Assembly: GCF_020736845.1 (NCBI RefSeq)
Contig: NZ_JAFFQR010000063.1
Location: 107,228 to 171,227 of the forward strand
Origin: Paenibacillus farraposensis
Lineage (GTDB): Bacteria > Bacillota > Bacilli > Paenibacillales > Paenibacillaceae
Reading direction: 5' to 3'
DNA length: 64,000 bases
Below the pieces are notes generated by a model, which was not told the origin of the DNA, searched no databases, and saw only the letters and a program-made list of their open reading frames with translations. Of the stretch, positions 56,348 to 64,000 are shown one piece after another (within the stretch, counting starts at the first letter, position 1; each line of letters starts with the position of its first letter). The translations under genes and the position numbers were made by a program.

Positions 56348-56376
56348 TTGACACCCTCTTAGATAATAATTACAAT
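56348..56376 (+). promoter_or_regulatory. Sigma-A promoter of kduI-eda-kduD
   Basis: TTGACA, 17-bp spacer, TACAAT: nearly ideal. Predicted start near 56383, about 77 nt before the kduI ATG. Confidence 0.78.
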
Positions 56377-56459
56377 TCTAGCTAAGAAGTAGAGTTAGAA
56401 ATCGCTTTTATAACAATTCCGCTGATAAAAAAGTTTATCTAAACAGGAGGAATGTTTTT

Positions 56460-57290
56460 ATGGAAATGCGTTATTCAACTCATCCTGAACATGCCAAGCA
56501 TTTTACGACTGAAGAGTTGCGGCAGCACTATCTGATTCAGGATTTGTTTGTGCCTGAGGAAGTAAAGCTGGTCTACACGCATGAAGATCGTGTCATTATC
56601 GGGGGCATTCATCCCGTAAATAAATCTGTCGCGCTGGAAGGCAGCGATCAAATCAAAGCGGCTACCTTCCTGGAACGTCGCGAATTGGGCGTTTTTAATG
56701 TCGGCGGCAGCGGTACGGTAAAGGTAGACGGTGAGACCTATAAGCTAGCCACAAAAGACTGCCTCTACGTTGGCAAAGGTAGCAAGGAGTTGATCTTTGA
56801 AAGCGATTCCAGCAAAAAGCCTGCAAAATTTTATATCGTTTCGGCTTTGGCTCATACCACTTATCCGACGACAAAGCAGTCTTTTGCCGATGTGCCGTCT
56901 GAAAGTCTCGGTTCGCAGGCAACGGCGAATAGTCGTACGTTGCGCCGCTTTATCCATGATGAAGGCATTCAAAGCTGCCAATTGGTGATGGGCATGACGA
57001 CGCTGGAAAACGGCAGTGTGTGGAACTCGATGCCGACACATGTCCATGACCGTCGTATGGAAGTATATTTCTATTTTGAGCTGGATGAGGACGCCAGGAT
57101 GTTCCACCTGATGGGTGAGCCGAATGAGACTCGCCATCTGGTTATGAAAAATGATGAAGCAGTGATTTCTCCGCCTTGGTCCATCCACTGTGGTGCGGCT
57201 ACAGGCAGCTATACCTTTATTTGGGGCATGGCCGGTGAAAATAAAACATACAAAGACATGGATCAGGTAGCCATGAGCGAGTTGCGTTAA
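56460..57290 (+). CDS. kduI: 5-keto-4-deoxyuronate isomerase
   Basis: 276 residues, double-cupin KduI. Zinc-site region MPTHVHDRRMEVYFYFEL and the closing SPPWSIHCGAATGSYTFIWG are family hallmarks. Converts the unsaturated-uronate product 4-deoxy-5-ketouronate (from pectin) to 2,5-diketo-3-deoxygluconate, substrate of KduD. AGGAGGAATG upstream. First gene of a three-gene operon. Confidence 0.96.
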   Translation: MEMRYSTHPEHAKHFTTEELRQHYLIQDLFVPEEVKLVYTHEDRVIIGGIHPVNKSVALEGSDQIKAATFLERRELGVFNVGGSGTVKVDGETYKLATKDCLYVGKGSKELIFESDSSKKPAKFYIVSALAHTTYPTTKQSFADVPSESLGSQATANSRTLRRFIHDEGIQSCQLVMGMTTLENGSVWNSMPTHVHDRRMEVYFYFELDEDARMFHLMGEPNETRHLVMKNDEAVISPPWSIHCGAATGSYTFIWGMAGENKTYKDMDQVAMSELR

Positions 57291-57369
57291 TCCGTCAGGC
57301 GTTTTGAAGCAAAAGACCTGTAAGCAGTTGATGGTACATGGCCATCCCATTCGTGGAAAGGACAGGAAC

Positions 57370-58014
57370 ATGACAAAAAAGAAAGTTTTGGAGCGTATCA
57401 CTTCGGTTGGTGTCGTCGCAGTTATTCGGGGAAACACAGCGGAGGAAGCGTACCAAATGTCCAAAGCCTGCATTGAAGGCGGTCTGGACAATATTGAGCT
57501 TACGTTTACTACGCCGGATGCGGATCAGGTCATTCGTAGATTAAAAGACGAATGTAAGGATCGGGCTGTGATTGGTGCGGGGACTGTACTGGAGGCGCTG
57601 ACGGCGAGAATTGCTATTTTGGCTGGAGCTGAGTTTGTCGTGAGTCCTTCTTTTGAAGAAGAAACCGCCAAGCTGTGCAATTTGTACGCAATCCCTTATA
57701 TGCCTGGCTGTATGACGCTGAATGAAATCAAGGAAGCCATGAAATTAGGCAGTGATGTTGTCAAGCTGTTTCCGGGCAATACGATGGGCGCTGATTTTGT
57801 CAAGGCAGTCAAAGGTCCAATGCCTCATGTGCAGATTATGCCAACCGGCGGTGTTGATTTGGATAATATGGAGACCTGGCTGCGGAACGGCTGTGTTGCA
57901 GTGGGAATTGGCGGTAATCTCACGGATCCTGCCAAGGAAGGCCGCTATGATCTGATTACCGAAAACGCGGCGCGCTATGTAGCCAAATATAAAGAGGTTC
58001 GCGCAGCATTGTAA
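57370..58014 (+). CDS. eda: KDPG aldolase
   Basis: 214 residues from ATG 57370 (GGAAAGGACAGG upstream; 22 extra in-frame codons without a site). KDPG/KHG aldolase barrel: VVAVIRGNTAEEA, IELTFTTPDA, GAGTVLEA, the Schiff-base Lys in DVVKLFPGNTMG, MPTGGV. Splits KDPG to pyruvate and glyceraldehyde 3-phosphate. Bacillus name kdgA. Confidence 0.94.
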   Translation: MTKKKVLERITSVGVVAVIRGNTAEEAYQMSKACIEGGLDNIELTFTTPDADQVIRRLKDECKDRAVIGAGTVLEALTARIAILAGAEFVVSPSFEEETAKLCNLYAIPYMPGCMTLNEIKEAMKLGSDVVKLFPGNTMGADFVKAVKGPMPHVQIMPTGGVDLDNMETWLRNGCVAVGIGGNLTDPAKEGRYDLITENAARYVAKYKEVRAAL

Positions 58015-58068
58015 CTGTAATGTTCAAGAAGATATGGATTTATACTAAACTGTGATGGAGGCGTAAAT

Positions 58069-58845
58069 ATGGGCCTGGAGCAATTTTCATTAGACTTTTT
58101 CAATCTGAAAGGCAAAACAGCTATTGTAACAGGAGGCAACACGGGTTTAGGGCAGGGCTATTCAGTAGCTTTGGCCCAAGCGGGCGCTGATTTGTTCATT
58201 GTAGCTAACGTTGAAGCGTATGAAGAAACCAAACGTCTGTTGGAACCTACAGGTGTGAAGGTTGTCTTTTATCAAGCTGACCTGACGAAAAAAGAATCGA
58301 TTAAGAAGATTGTAGAAGAATGCGTCAAGGAATTCGGCAAGATTGATATTCTTGTAAACAATGCGGGTACGATCCGTCGTGCTCCTTTGTTGGAGTACAA
58401 GGATGAGGATTGGGACGCTGTCATGGAAATCAACCTGAATGCTGTATATCATCTGAGTCAGGAAGTAGCGAAAGTGATGGTAGAGCAAAAAAGCGGGAAA
58501 ATTATCAATATCGCTTCTATGCTTGCTTTCCAGGGCGGCAAGTTCGTTCCGCCGTATACAGCGAGTAAGCACGCAGTGGCTGGCTTGACCAAGGCATTTG
58601 CCAACGAGCTGGCGGTTCATAATGTTCAGATTAATGCGATTGCTCCTGGTTATATTGCTACTGCGAACACAGCTCCAATCCGTGCGGACGAGAGCCGCAA
58701 TCAGGAAATTTTATCGCGTATTCCTGCGGGCCGCTGGGGCGACCCTTCCGATCTGATGGGAGTTGTTGTATTCCTCGCCAGCAAGGGTTCCGATTACATG
58801 AATGGTCATATCCTTGCGGTGGATGGCGGCTGGCTGGTACGTTAA
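58069..58845 (+). CDS. kduD: 2-deoxy-D-gluconate 3-dehydrogenase
   Basis: 258 residues, short-chain dehydrogenase: NAD site VTGGNTGLGQGYSVALAQAG, NNAG, catalytic Ser (NIASMLAF) and Tyr-x3-Lys (YTASKHAV). KduD reduces 2,5-diketo-3-deoxygluconate to KDG. ATGGAGGCG precedes the ATG. Third gene of the operon; terminator follows. Confidence 0.95.
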   Translation: MGLEQFSLDFFNLKGKTAIVTGGNTGLGQGYSVALAQAGADLFIVANVEAYEETKRLLEPTGVKVVFYQADLTKKESIKKIVEECVKEFGKIDILVNNAGTIRRAPLLEYKDEDWDAVMEINLNAVYHLSQEVAKVMVEQKSGKIINIASMLAFQGGKFVPPYTASKHAVAGLTKAFANELAVHNVQINAIAPGYIATANTAPIRADESRNQEILSRIPAGRWGDPSDLMGVVVFLASKGSDYMNGHILAVDGGWLVR

Positions 58846-58876
58846 GCACCGCGGAACACATCTGAGTCAAGAACTG

Positions 58877-58923
58877 AAGGCTGCCTCAAGTAGGAAAAAA
58901 TCCTTGCGGGCAGCCTTTGCTTG
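58877..58923 (+). terminator. Terminator of the kdu operon
   Basis: AAGGCTGCC and GGCAGCCTT with an inner stem, followed by TGCTTGTT. Just after it, 58921-59010 reads ELEDSKYFVDPFYAYGTNAF II then stop, possibly the end of a lost gene that I cannot identify. Confidence 0.75.
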
Positions 58924-59094
58924 TTCTGCTGGAGCTGTACGCTGAATTGGAAGATTCCAAGTACTTTGTTGATCCGTTCTATGCATATGGCACCAATGCC
59001 TTTATAATTTAATTAAGAGAAAATTGCTCAGGCTCCAGCCGTACACTCGGTTGGAGCCTTTGAGCATAACACAGTGGGATTGGAGAATAGAGAG

Positions 59095-60339
59095 ATGAAT
59101 TCACAGCAACACCAACGAGCTTTAGAATACAAATCTTTGCGGTATGCCGGTCCTTGGGTGCTTGCTGCGGGAGTGATCCTGGTCGGTGCTAATTTGCGTG
59201 CTTCGATTACTTCTGTAGGGCCCCTTATCGGCTTGATTAAGGATTCTTTGCATATTTCGAATACACTAAGCGGCTTGGTAACGACATTGCCGCTGCTTGC
59301 TTTTGCCCTATTGTCGCCTTTTGTAGCTAACCTGTCGCGCCGCTTCGGGTCGTCCCGTGTTATATTTGCAGCCTTGCTGCTGCTGACCGCAGGTATTGTG
59401 GTACGTTCCACGTTGGGAGTGACCGCATTATTTGCCGGAACAGCCATGCTGGGATTGGCTATCGCCGTGTGCAACGTGCTGCTGCCCAGCCTGATCAAAG
59501 AGGAGTTTCCCCACAACAGTGGATTGATGACTGGTGTATATTCAGTATCGATGAATGTGGTGGCTGCAACAGCATCCGGTTTGAGCATACCGCTCGCTTT
59601 AGGCGGAGGTATGGGCTGGCGCGGTGCGTTGGGCATATGGGCGGTTATGGGTGTTATTGGCATTTTACTTTGGCTTCCCCAGGTTCTCAAAGCGCGTAAA
59701 ACAGTTAAAAAGGCGGCCATATCCGACCGAACTGTCAATGTGTATAGATCGTCTTTGGCCTGGAAGGTGACGTTGTTCATGGGGCTGCAATCCGCCCTGT
59801 TTTATATCCCTGCTGCCTGGTTTCCCGAGATGCTGACCGGACAGGGAATGGATTCCGAGACGGCGGGCTGGATGCTGTCGATGCTGCTGTTTTCACAAAT
59901 GCCGGTTACCTTCACTGTGCCAATTTGGGCGGCGCGGTTGAAGGATCAGCGGGTATTGGTCCTCATTATGGCATCGCTGTATTTTATCGGTTTGGGCGGA
60001 TTTCTGCTGGGGGCTACGCAGTGGAGTGTGATTTGGGTTATTTGTATCGGCATCGCAGGCGGTTTTGCTTTTCCGTTGGTGATGATGTTCTTTAACTTGC
60101 GGACACGGACACCGCAGCAGGCCGCAGAGCTGTCTGGTATGGCGCAATCTTTCGGTTATTTGCTGGCGGCGACTGGACCAACGCTGTTCGGCTACTTGCA
60201 TGATGCGACACAAGGCTGGACGATTCCGCTGCTGCTGCTTTTGGGTCTGAGCGTTTTACTTGTGTTTGCAGGACTGGGGGCAGCGAGGAAACGATATGTC
60301 GGAGGCGAGGTGGATGATCAGGCCGCGACCGATATGTGA
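59095..60339 (+). CDS. MFS transporter, CynX/NimT type
   Basis: 414 residues from ATG 59095 (TTGGAGAATAG 7 nt before). About 12 membrane spans; ILVGANLRASITSVGPLIGL is the characteristic first-span motif of the CynX/NimT group (cyanate, 2-nitroimidazole and related exporters). A GGCTCCA/TGGAGCC hairpin lies just upstream (59032-59058), possibly a weak attenuator. Substrate unknown. Confidence 0.9.
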   Translation: MNSQQHQRALEYKSLRYAGPWVLAAGVILVGANLRASITSVGPLIGLIKDSLHISNTLSGLVTTLPLLAFALLSPFVANLSRRFGSSRVIFAALLLLTAGIVVRSTLGVTALFAGTAMLGLAIAVCNVLLPSLIKEEFPHNSGLMTGVYSVSMNVVAATASGLSIPLALGGGMGWRGALGIWAVMGVIGILLWLPQVLKARKTVKKAAISDRTVNVYRSSLAWKVTLFMGLQSALFYIPAAWFPEMLTGQGMDSETAGWMLSMLLFSQMPVTFTVPIWAARLKDQRVLVLIMASLYFIGLGGFLLGATQWSVIWVICIGIAGGFAFPLVMMFFNLRTRTPQQAAELSGMAQSFGYLLAATGPTLFGYLHDATQGWTIPLLLLLGLSVLLVFAGLGAARKRYVGGEVDDQAATDM

Positions 60340-60364
60340 AAAGGCAGAAAGCTGATTCGACATG

Positions 60365-60530
60365 TTTACACGGGTTTGCAGAAAATATATAATAAAGTTA
60401 TAAAGGCGCTATTTGCGCGAGCATGACCGACAACATCAAATGAACATGAATTACCGGAGGAGCCTGTCACCAAGGCTCCTCTTTGTCTTTTGTAGGGGAA
60501 CCTGCGTCGTGCTCGAGGTTTCCCTTTTTA
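60365..60530 (+). promoter_or_regulatory. Promoter and leader with two tandem terminator hairpins
   Basis: TTTACA, 17 bp, TATAAT (60365-60393) predicts a start near 60400. The ~265-nt leader holds GAGGAGCCT/AGGCTCCTC (60457-60481, then TTTGTCTTTT) and GGGGAACCT/AGGTTTCCC (60495-60524, then TTTTTATTT). Two terminators between a good promoter and the antiporter start suggest attenuation or a riboswitch. The first may simply end the MFS transcript. I cannot assign a riboswitch class by eye. Confidence 0.5.
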
Positions 60531-60664
60531 TTTGGTCAGGGTTGTTATGTTCCAGGTCTCATATTTTGCACGTTTATTTTACATTTTATGACTATGAGAA
60601 TGTTTTGAAATTCTGGATGCTGTGCAAATGTGTCCAAATCTTAAAAAAAGGAGGTTATCAGCCT

Positions 60665-61828
60665 ATGCAATTTATACTATATCTTCTGCTGATTCTGTTG
60701 TTTACAAAAGTCGCGGGTCATCTGTCAGTCCGGCTCGGTCAACCAGCGGTGCTGGGTAAGCTGATCGCGGGGATCGTGCTCGGGCCAGCCGTATTAGGCT
60801 GGGTTCAGAATGATTCGCTGATTCATGATATGTCTGAGATCGGTGTGCTGCTGCTGATGTTCATTGCCGGATTGGAGACTGACCTGAATCAGCTCAGGCG
60901 TAATTGGAAACCTGCTGTAGCGGTGGCGGTCGGAGGTATTGTATTGCCATTGGTCTGTGGTTTTGGTATAGGGGAAACCTTTGGATTCTCGGTGCATGAG
61001 GGGTGGTTCCTCGGGGTTGTCCTGAGCGCTACTTCTGTAAGCATTACGGTGCAGGTGCTCAAGGATATGAACAAGCTTAATACCCGGGAAGGTTCGACTA
61101 TTTTGGGTGCGGCTGTGCTGGATGATGTGCTCGTTGTGGTGTTGCTTGCAGTGATGATGAGTGTGTTCGGTATGGGCGGGCAGGAGATGTCATTGGGGCT
61201 TCTTGTCGGCAAAAAGCTGATCTTCTTCGTCGGAGCTGTGCTGGGGGGATGGTTGGTTGTTCCGTGGATGATGAAAATACTTGCTCCACTAAAAGTGACT
61301 GAAGCAGTCATCACGGCTGCGTTGATTATTTGCTTTGGGTTTGCGTATTTTGCTGAGATGTTGGGGATGGCAGGGATAATCGGAGCCTTCGCTGCCGGAA
61401 TTGCCATCGCACAAACCGACTATAAGCACGACGTGGAAGAAAAGGTGGAGCCTATCGCTTATTCCATTTTTGTTCCAGTGTTTTTTGTCAGTATTGGATT
61501 AAATGTTTCTTTTGAGGGCGTGGGACAGCAGCTTGGATTTGTTGTTGCCCTGACACTGATTGCGCTGGTGACAAAGTTGATCGGGGGAGGCATCGGGGCA
61601 CGGTTGACGGGCTTTGATAACCGTTCTTCGCTTGCGATCGGCTCCGGGATGATATCGCGTGGTGAAGTCGCGCTTATTATCGCAGCTGCCGGTCTGCAGA
61701 CGGGTCTGCTGGCACAGCAATATTTTACATCGGTGATCATTGCCGTCATTCTGACGACCTTGGCTGCTCCCCCGATTCTCAAGCTATGTTTTAGCGATCA
61801 GAAGCATTCCGTTCAAAGGGGAAATTAG
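60665..61828 (+). CDS. Cation:proton antiporter, CPA2/KefB-like
   Basis: 387 residues from ATG 60665 (AAAAAGGAGG upstream; the longer open frame has no site). About 12 spans: LGQPAVLGKLIAGIVLGPAV, MFIAGLETDLNQLRRN, AAVLDDVLVVVLLAVMM (the paired acidic ion-binding residues), FAAGIAIAQTDYKHDVEEKV, SRGEVALIIAAAGLQTGL. No RCK domain is fused. Exchanges K+ or Na+ for H+ at the membrane. Its leader carries tandem terminators. Confidence 0.93.
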   Translation: MQFILYLLLILLFTKVAGHLSVRLGQPAVLGKLIAGIVLGPAVLGWVQNDSLIHDMSEIGVLLLMFIAGLETDLNQLRRNWKPAVAVAVGGIVLPLVCGFGIGETFGFSVHEGWFLGVVLSATSVSITVQVLKDMNKLNTREGSTILGAAVLDDVLVVVLLAVMMSVFGMGGQEMSLGLLVGKKLIFFVGAVLGGWLVVPWMMKILAPLKVTEAVITAALIICFGFAYFAEMLGMAGIIGAFAAGIAIAQTDYKHDVEEKVEPIAYSIFVPVFFVSIGLNVSFEGVGQQLGFVVALTLIALVTKLIGGGIGARLTGFDNRSSLAIGSGMISRGEVALIIAAAGLQTGLLAQQYFTSVIIAVILTTLAAPPILKLCFSDQKHSVQRGN

Positions 61829-61838
61829 GAGTCCAAAG

Positions 61839-61940
61839 AAAGACCCTTCGGGTTCGATTCTCACAACGTGCATGGAAAGTCTGGTTTATAGCAAATCGGA
61901 TTTTCCATGACACAAGGGAAGTGGCCGAAGGGTCTTTTTA
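61839..61940 (+). terminator. Long-stem terminator after the antiporter
   Basis: AAGACCCTTCGG and CCGAAGGGTCTT, ~73 nt apart, enclose an inner CATGGAAA/TTTTCCATG hairpin; TTTT follows. From here to 62300 no gene is supported. Confidence 0.75.
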
Positions 61941-62307
61941 CGTACATATATATTTTAATGAGGTGCAGCAATTTAAGACTGGGATAAGGCTGTGAAGTAT
62001 TGCTTGATCATCGGAAAATAAATAACGGACGTATAGAGTAGGCTTCTTATAATTGCTTGTTTTACTCCGTCTATGACATATGATGTTATATTATTGTTAG
62101 TATGAGGTTAGCCGTAGGGAGGGAATGAACTTAGATTTTATTTGGAATTCATGAATTTATTTATATTTATTAATTTCTTTTTTTATGATATATCTTATGT
62201 TGGGGGAGGGAAAAATTAGGAGATAAGAATCATGTGGACGGTGTTTTGAATATTACAAGGAGCAACATAATTAAATTAATCTAATATCAGTTTAGGAAGA
62301 AGGTCTT

Positions 62308-64000
62308 GTGGTGGGGAAAAAAGTAAGAGCTAGATGGGCAAGTATATTGTTTGCTGTATTGTTTTTGGTACAATTCCAGTGGGCAGGGGGTATTCCAGGT
62401 GCTTTCGCAGCAGACAAGGATACAATTTTATCAGCCTCATCAGATTATGGACAGGTATTGGTGAAAAGGGGAGATGCTATTTATGCGAACGAGCGAAGGG
62501 TATCATTTTCTTGGGTGCGAAATGATTCTTTTTCTGCTAAAGGCTACTCATTCTCCAGATATTTAAGTGCTTCAGGCACAGAAGCAGATGTTCAATCTGC
62601 TCAGTTTGGATCTTATACATCTGATTATACAGGGTATATTCCCCATGCATTTGTTGTGAGCCTCGATAAAATTTATTTTATATCTTCCGTAATGGAGTAT
62701 AAACAAAATGGCATGGAAGTTGGGAAGTGGACGCGTTCCAGCGAAGATGCGTTTGGTCTTCAGACCCCAAGAAATGTATATAGCTATGAGACTCCTGTTA
62801 AATTGGTTATAAATGCCGATACGGGAGTTGTCGTAGATTTAGCGTCGCAAATAAACCCTTATTATAAAGTGAAGCCTGATTCATCCAATTTTAACCCAAC
62901 AGCGAATCCTACTATACCCACTGAATTGCCTTTAACACCGACAAATATCACTGCCATAGTATCAGGGAATAACGTCCAGCTAAAGTGGTTAGGTGCTGCC
63001 AATGCAATGCAGTATGAAGTGGAGCAAGACGGAACAGTGGTTAAGACACTTTACGGAAATCAATATTCTGCTGGAAATCTAAAGTACGATACAGCGTACT
63101 CCTTCAGAATCCGTTCAAAGAACAACTTGGGGGTTAGTGAGTGGTCAGAGCCCTTTTCTGCTAGGACACTTTTAAGTATTCCATTACTTCGATTTCAGCC
63201 TCTTAGTGAGGCAAACCAGCTTAACTGGGAGGCTGTAACAGGAGCTGAATCCTATGAAATAAAGCTGGATGGGGGAGCGGCAATTAATGTCGGGAACGTT
63301 ACATCATACCTCCATGAAGGGCTTAAACCAAGTAGCCAGCATACCTACTCTATAAGAGCAATATCCAGTAACAACGAAAGTGAGTGGAGTAAAGTTGTAA
63401 ATCAAACTACGCTACCTGCCGGAGTAGAAGGTTTAAATATAACAGGGACAACGAATAAATCTATAACTCTAGCTTGGTCGGCGGTAAGTGGAGCAACTAG
63501 TTACGAAGTAGAAGTAGACGGAGTTACGGTTCCTGTAAATAATTTGACCTATACCACAACGGGATTAGAAGGCTATAGCGAGCATACGTTCCGAGTACGA
63601 GCGAAAAACGCAGCAGGAGTAGGAGCGTGGAGCAAGATCGTCACCGGTGTGACTTTGCTGAACACGCCAGTGGCTAAAGCAACGTCAACGACGAGCGCGA
63701 TAACACTGAGTTGGGAACCGATTGCTGGAGCAGGAAGCTATGAGGTCGAGGCAGATGGAGTCATCCAGCCAGCCGTAACCGAAACTAGCTTCACTCATAG
63801 TGGGTTGAGTGCGGGCACGTCGCACAAGTACCGTGTACGTGCAAAAACAGACAAGAACACAAGTGCCTGGAGCACATTGCAGACGCAAGCAACGCTTCCA
63901 GCAGAAGTAACAGGTCTAGCTGTAAGTGGAGCTACGAACACCACAGTGGCGTTGAAATGGACAGCAGTAACAGGAGCAACCGGATATGATCTGGAAGTGG
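62308..64000 (+). CDS. Secreted fibronectin-III repeat protein, 3' end outside window
   Basis: 564 codons in view from GTG 62308 (GGAAGAAGG upstream). Signal peptide (1-36, ending GAFAADK), a ~175-residue N-terminal beta-rich domain without recognised family, a Pro/Thr linker (PTANPTIPTELPLTPTN), then at least five fibronectin-III units of ~82-85 residues (LAWSAVSGATSYEVEVDGVT; LSWEPIAGAGSYEVEADGVI; LKWTAVTGATGYDLEV). DNA of the later units is alike, so the array is recently expanded. A large extracellular protein, perhaps an adhesin or hydrolase accessory; the catalytic part, if any, lies beyond the right edge. Confidence 0.88.
   Translation, partial: MVGKKVRARWASILFAVLFLVQFQWAGGIPGAFAADKDTILSASSDYGQVLVKRGDAIYANERRVSFSWVRNDSFSAKGYSFSRYLSASGTEADVQSAQFGSYTSDYTGYIPHAFVVSLDKIYFISSVMEYKQNGMEVGKWTRSSEDAFGLQTPRNVYSYETPVKLVINADTGVVVDLASQINPYYKVKPDSSNFNPTANPTIPTELPLTPTNITAIVSGNNVQLKWLGAANAMQYEVEQDGTVVKTLYGNQYSAGNLKYDTAYSFRIRSKNNLGVSEWSEPFSARTLLSIPLLRFQPLSEANQLNWEAVTGAESYEIKLDGGAAINVGNVTSYLHEGLKPSSQHTYSIRAISSNNESEWSKVVNQTTLPAGVEGLNITGTTNKSITLAWSAVSGATSYEVEVDGVTVPVNNLTYTTTGLEGYSEHTFRVRAKNAAGVGAWSKIVTGVTLLNTPVAKATSTTSAITLSWEPIAGAGSYEVEADGVIQPAVTETSFTHSGLSAGTSHKYRVRAKTDKNTSAWSTLQTQATLPAEVTGLAVSGATNTTVALKWTAVTGATGYDLEV

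Overview
The window looks like chromosome from a Gram-positive, spore-forming member of the Paenibacillus polymyxa group. This is a judgement from content, not from a database match. The signs are strong AGGAGG-type ribosome binding sites, several TTG and GTG starts, an AbrB-like regulator, a Spo0E-like phosphatase, YesMN-type two-component genes, LplABC-type sugar importers, the hxlAB formaldehyde pathway, and two receptor-plus-propeptide quorum-sensing loci resembling the AimR-like (Alo) systems described in P. polymyxa.

Layout. 0-2 kb: a flavo-diiron protein gene running off the left edge and a divergent cupin gene. Each has its own FNR-type box placed 41.5 bp upstream of the predicted start of transcription. 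2-6.5 kb: a YesN/YesM-type regulator-sensor pair, preceded by an antisense relic of uxuA, then a small secreted protein. 6.6-9.1 kb: an AbrB-like regulator, a quorum-sensing receptor gene broken by one nonsense codon with an intact propeptide gene overlapping its end, and a Spo0E-like gene. 9.4-23.5 kb: a polymorphic-toxin island. It holds a 1081-residue secreted beta-repeat protein; a 1.8-kresidue RHS protein with a Hint domain and EndoU RNase tip, followed by a MafI-like immunity gene; an orphan RHS-core/Hint/toxin cassette with its own immunity gene; an IS110 relic; and a third Hint/toxin/immunity cassette. The three cassettes end in near-identical terminators. The right edge carries an IS3 relic and a relic copy of the abrB-like gene found at the left edge.

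23.5-29.9 kb: a sugar ABC importer without its ATPase, then a secreted GH10 xylanase. 30.2-32.9 kb: hxlB and hxlA, and divergently a second quorum-sensing locus whose receptor lacks the DNA-binding domain. 33-38 kb: pepT, a small protein behind a sigma-K-like promoter, a Bax-inhibitor-like pseudogene, gpmA and a cytoplasmic alpha-amylase. 38-42 kb: an HNH nuclease and a TetR/OsmC/MFS module with a near-perfect operator. 42-51 kb: a resolvase relic, the DUF1641-ndh pair, stalk-domain genes with a partial tandem duplication, a YdjO-like protein, a CE1-type esterase and transporter fragments. 51-53.8 kb: an oxidoreductase and a MATE exporter. 54-59 kb: the deoxy-ketogluconate part of pectin catabolism (kdgR, kdgK, kduI, eda, kduD). 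59-64 kb: a CynX-like MFS gene, a cation/proton antiporter behind a leader with two tandem terminator hairpins, and the start of a large fibronectin-III surface protein.

How it fits together: much of the window serves life on plant polysaccharide (xylanase, esterase, sugar importer, amylase, pectin-derived ketosugar breakdown). The accessory stretches hold contact-type toxins with spare tips and peptide communication genes. The strongest candidates for new biology are the toxin island with its two unassigned toxin/immunity pairs and the paired beta-repeat protein, and the two divergent forms of the receptor-peptide locus.
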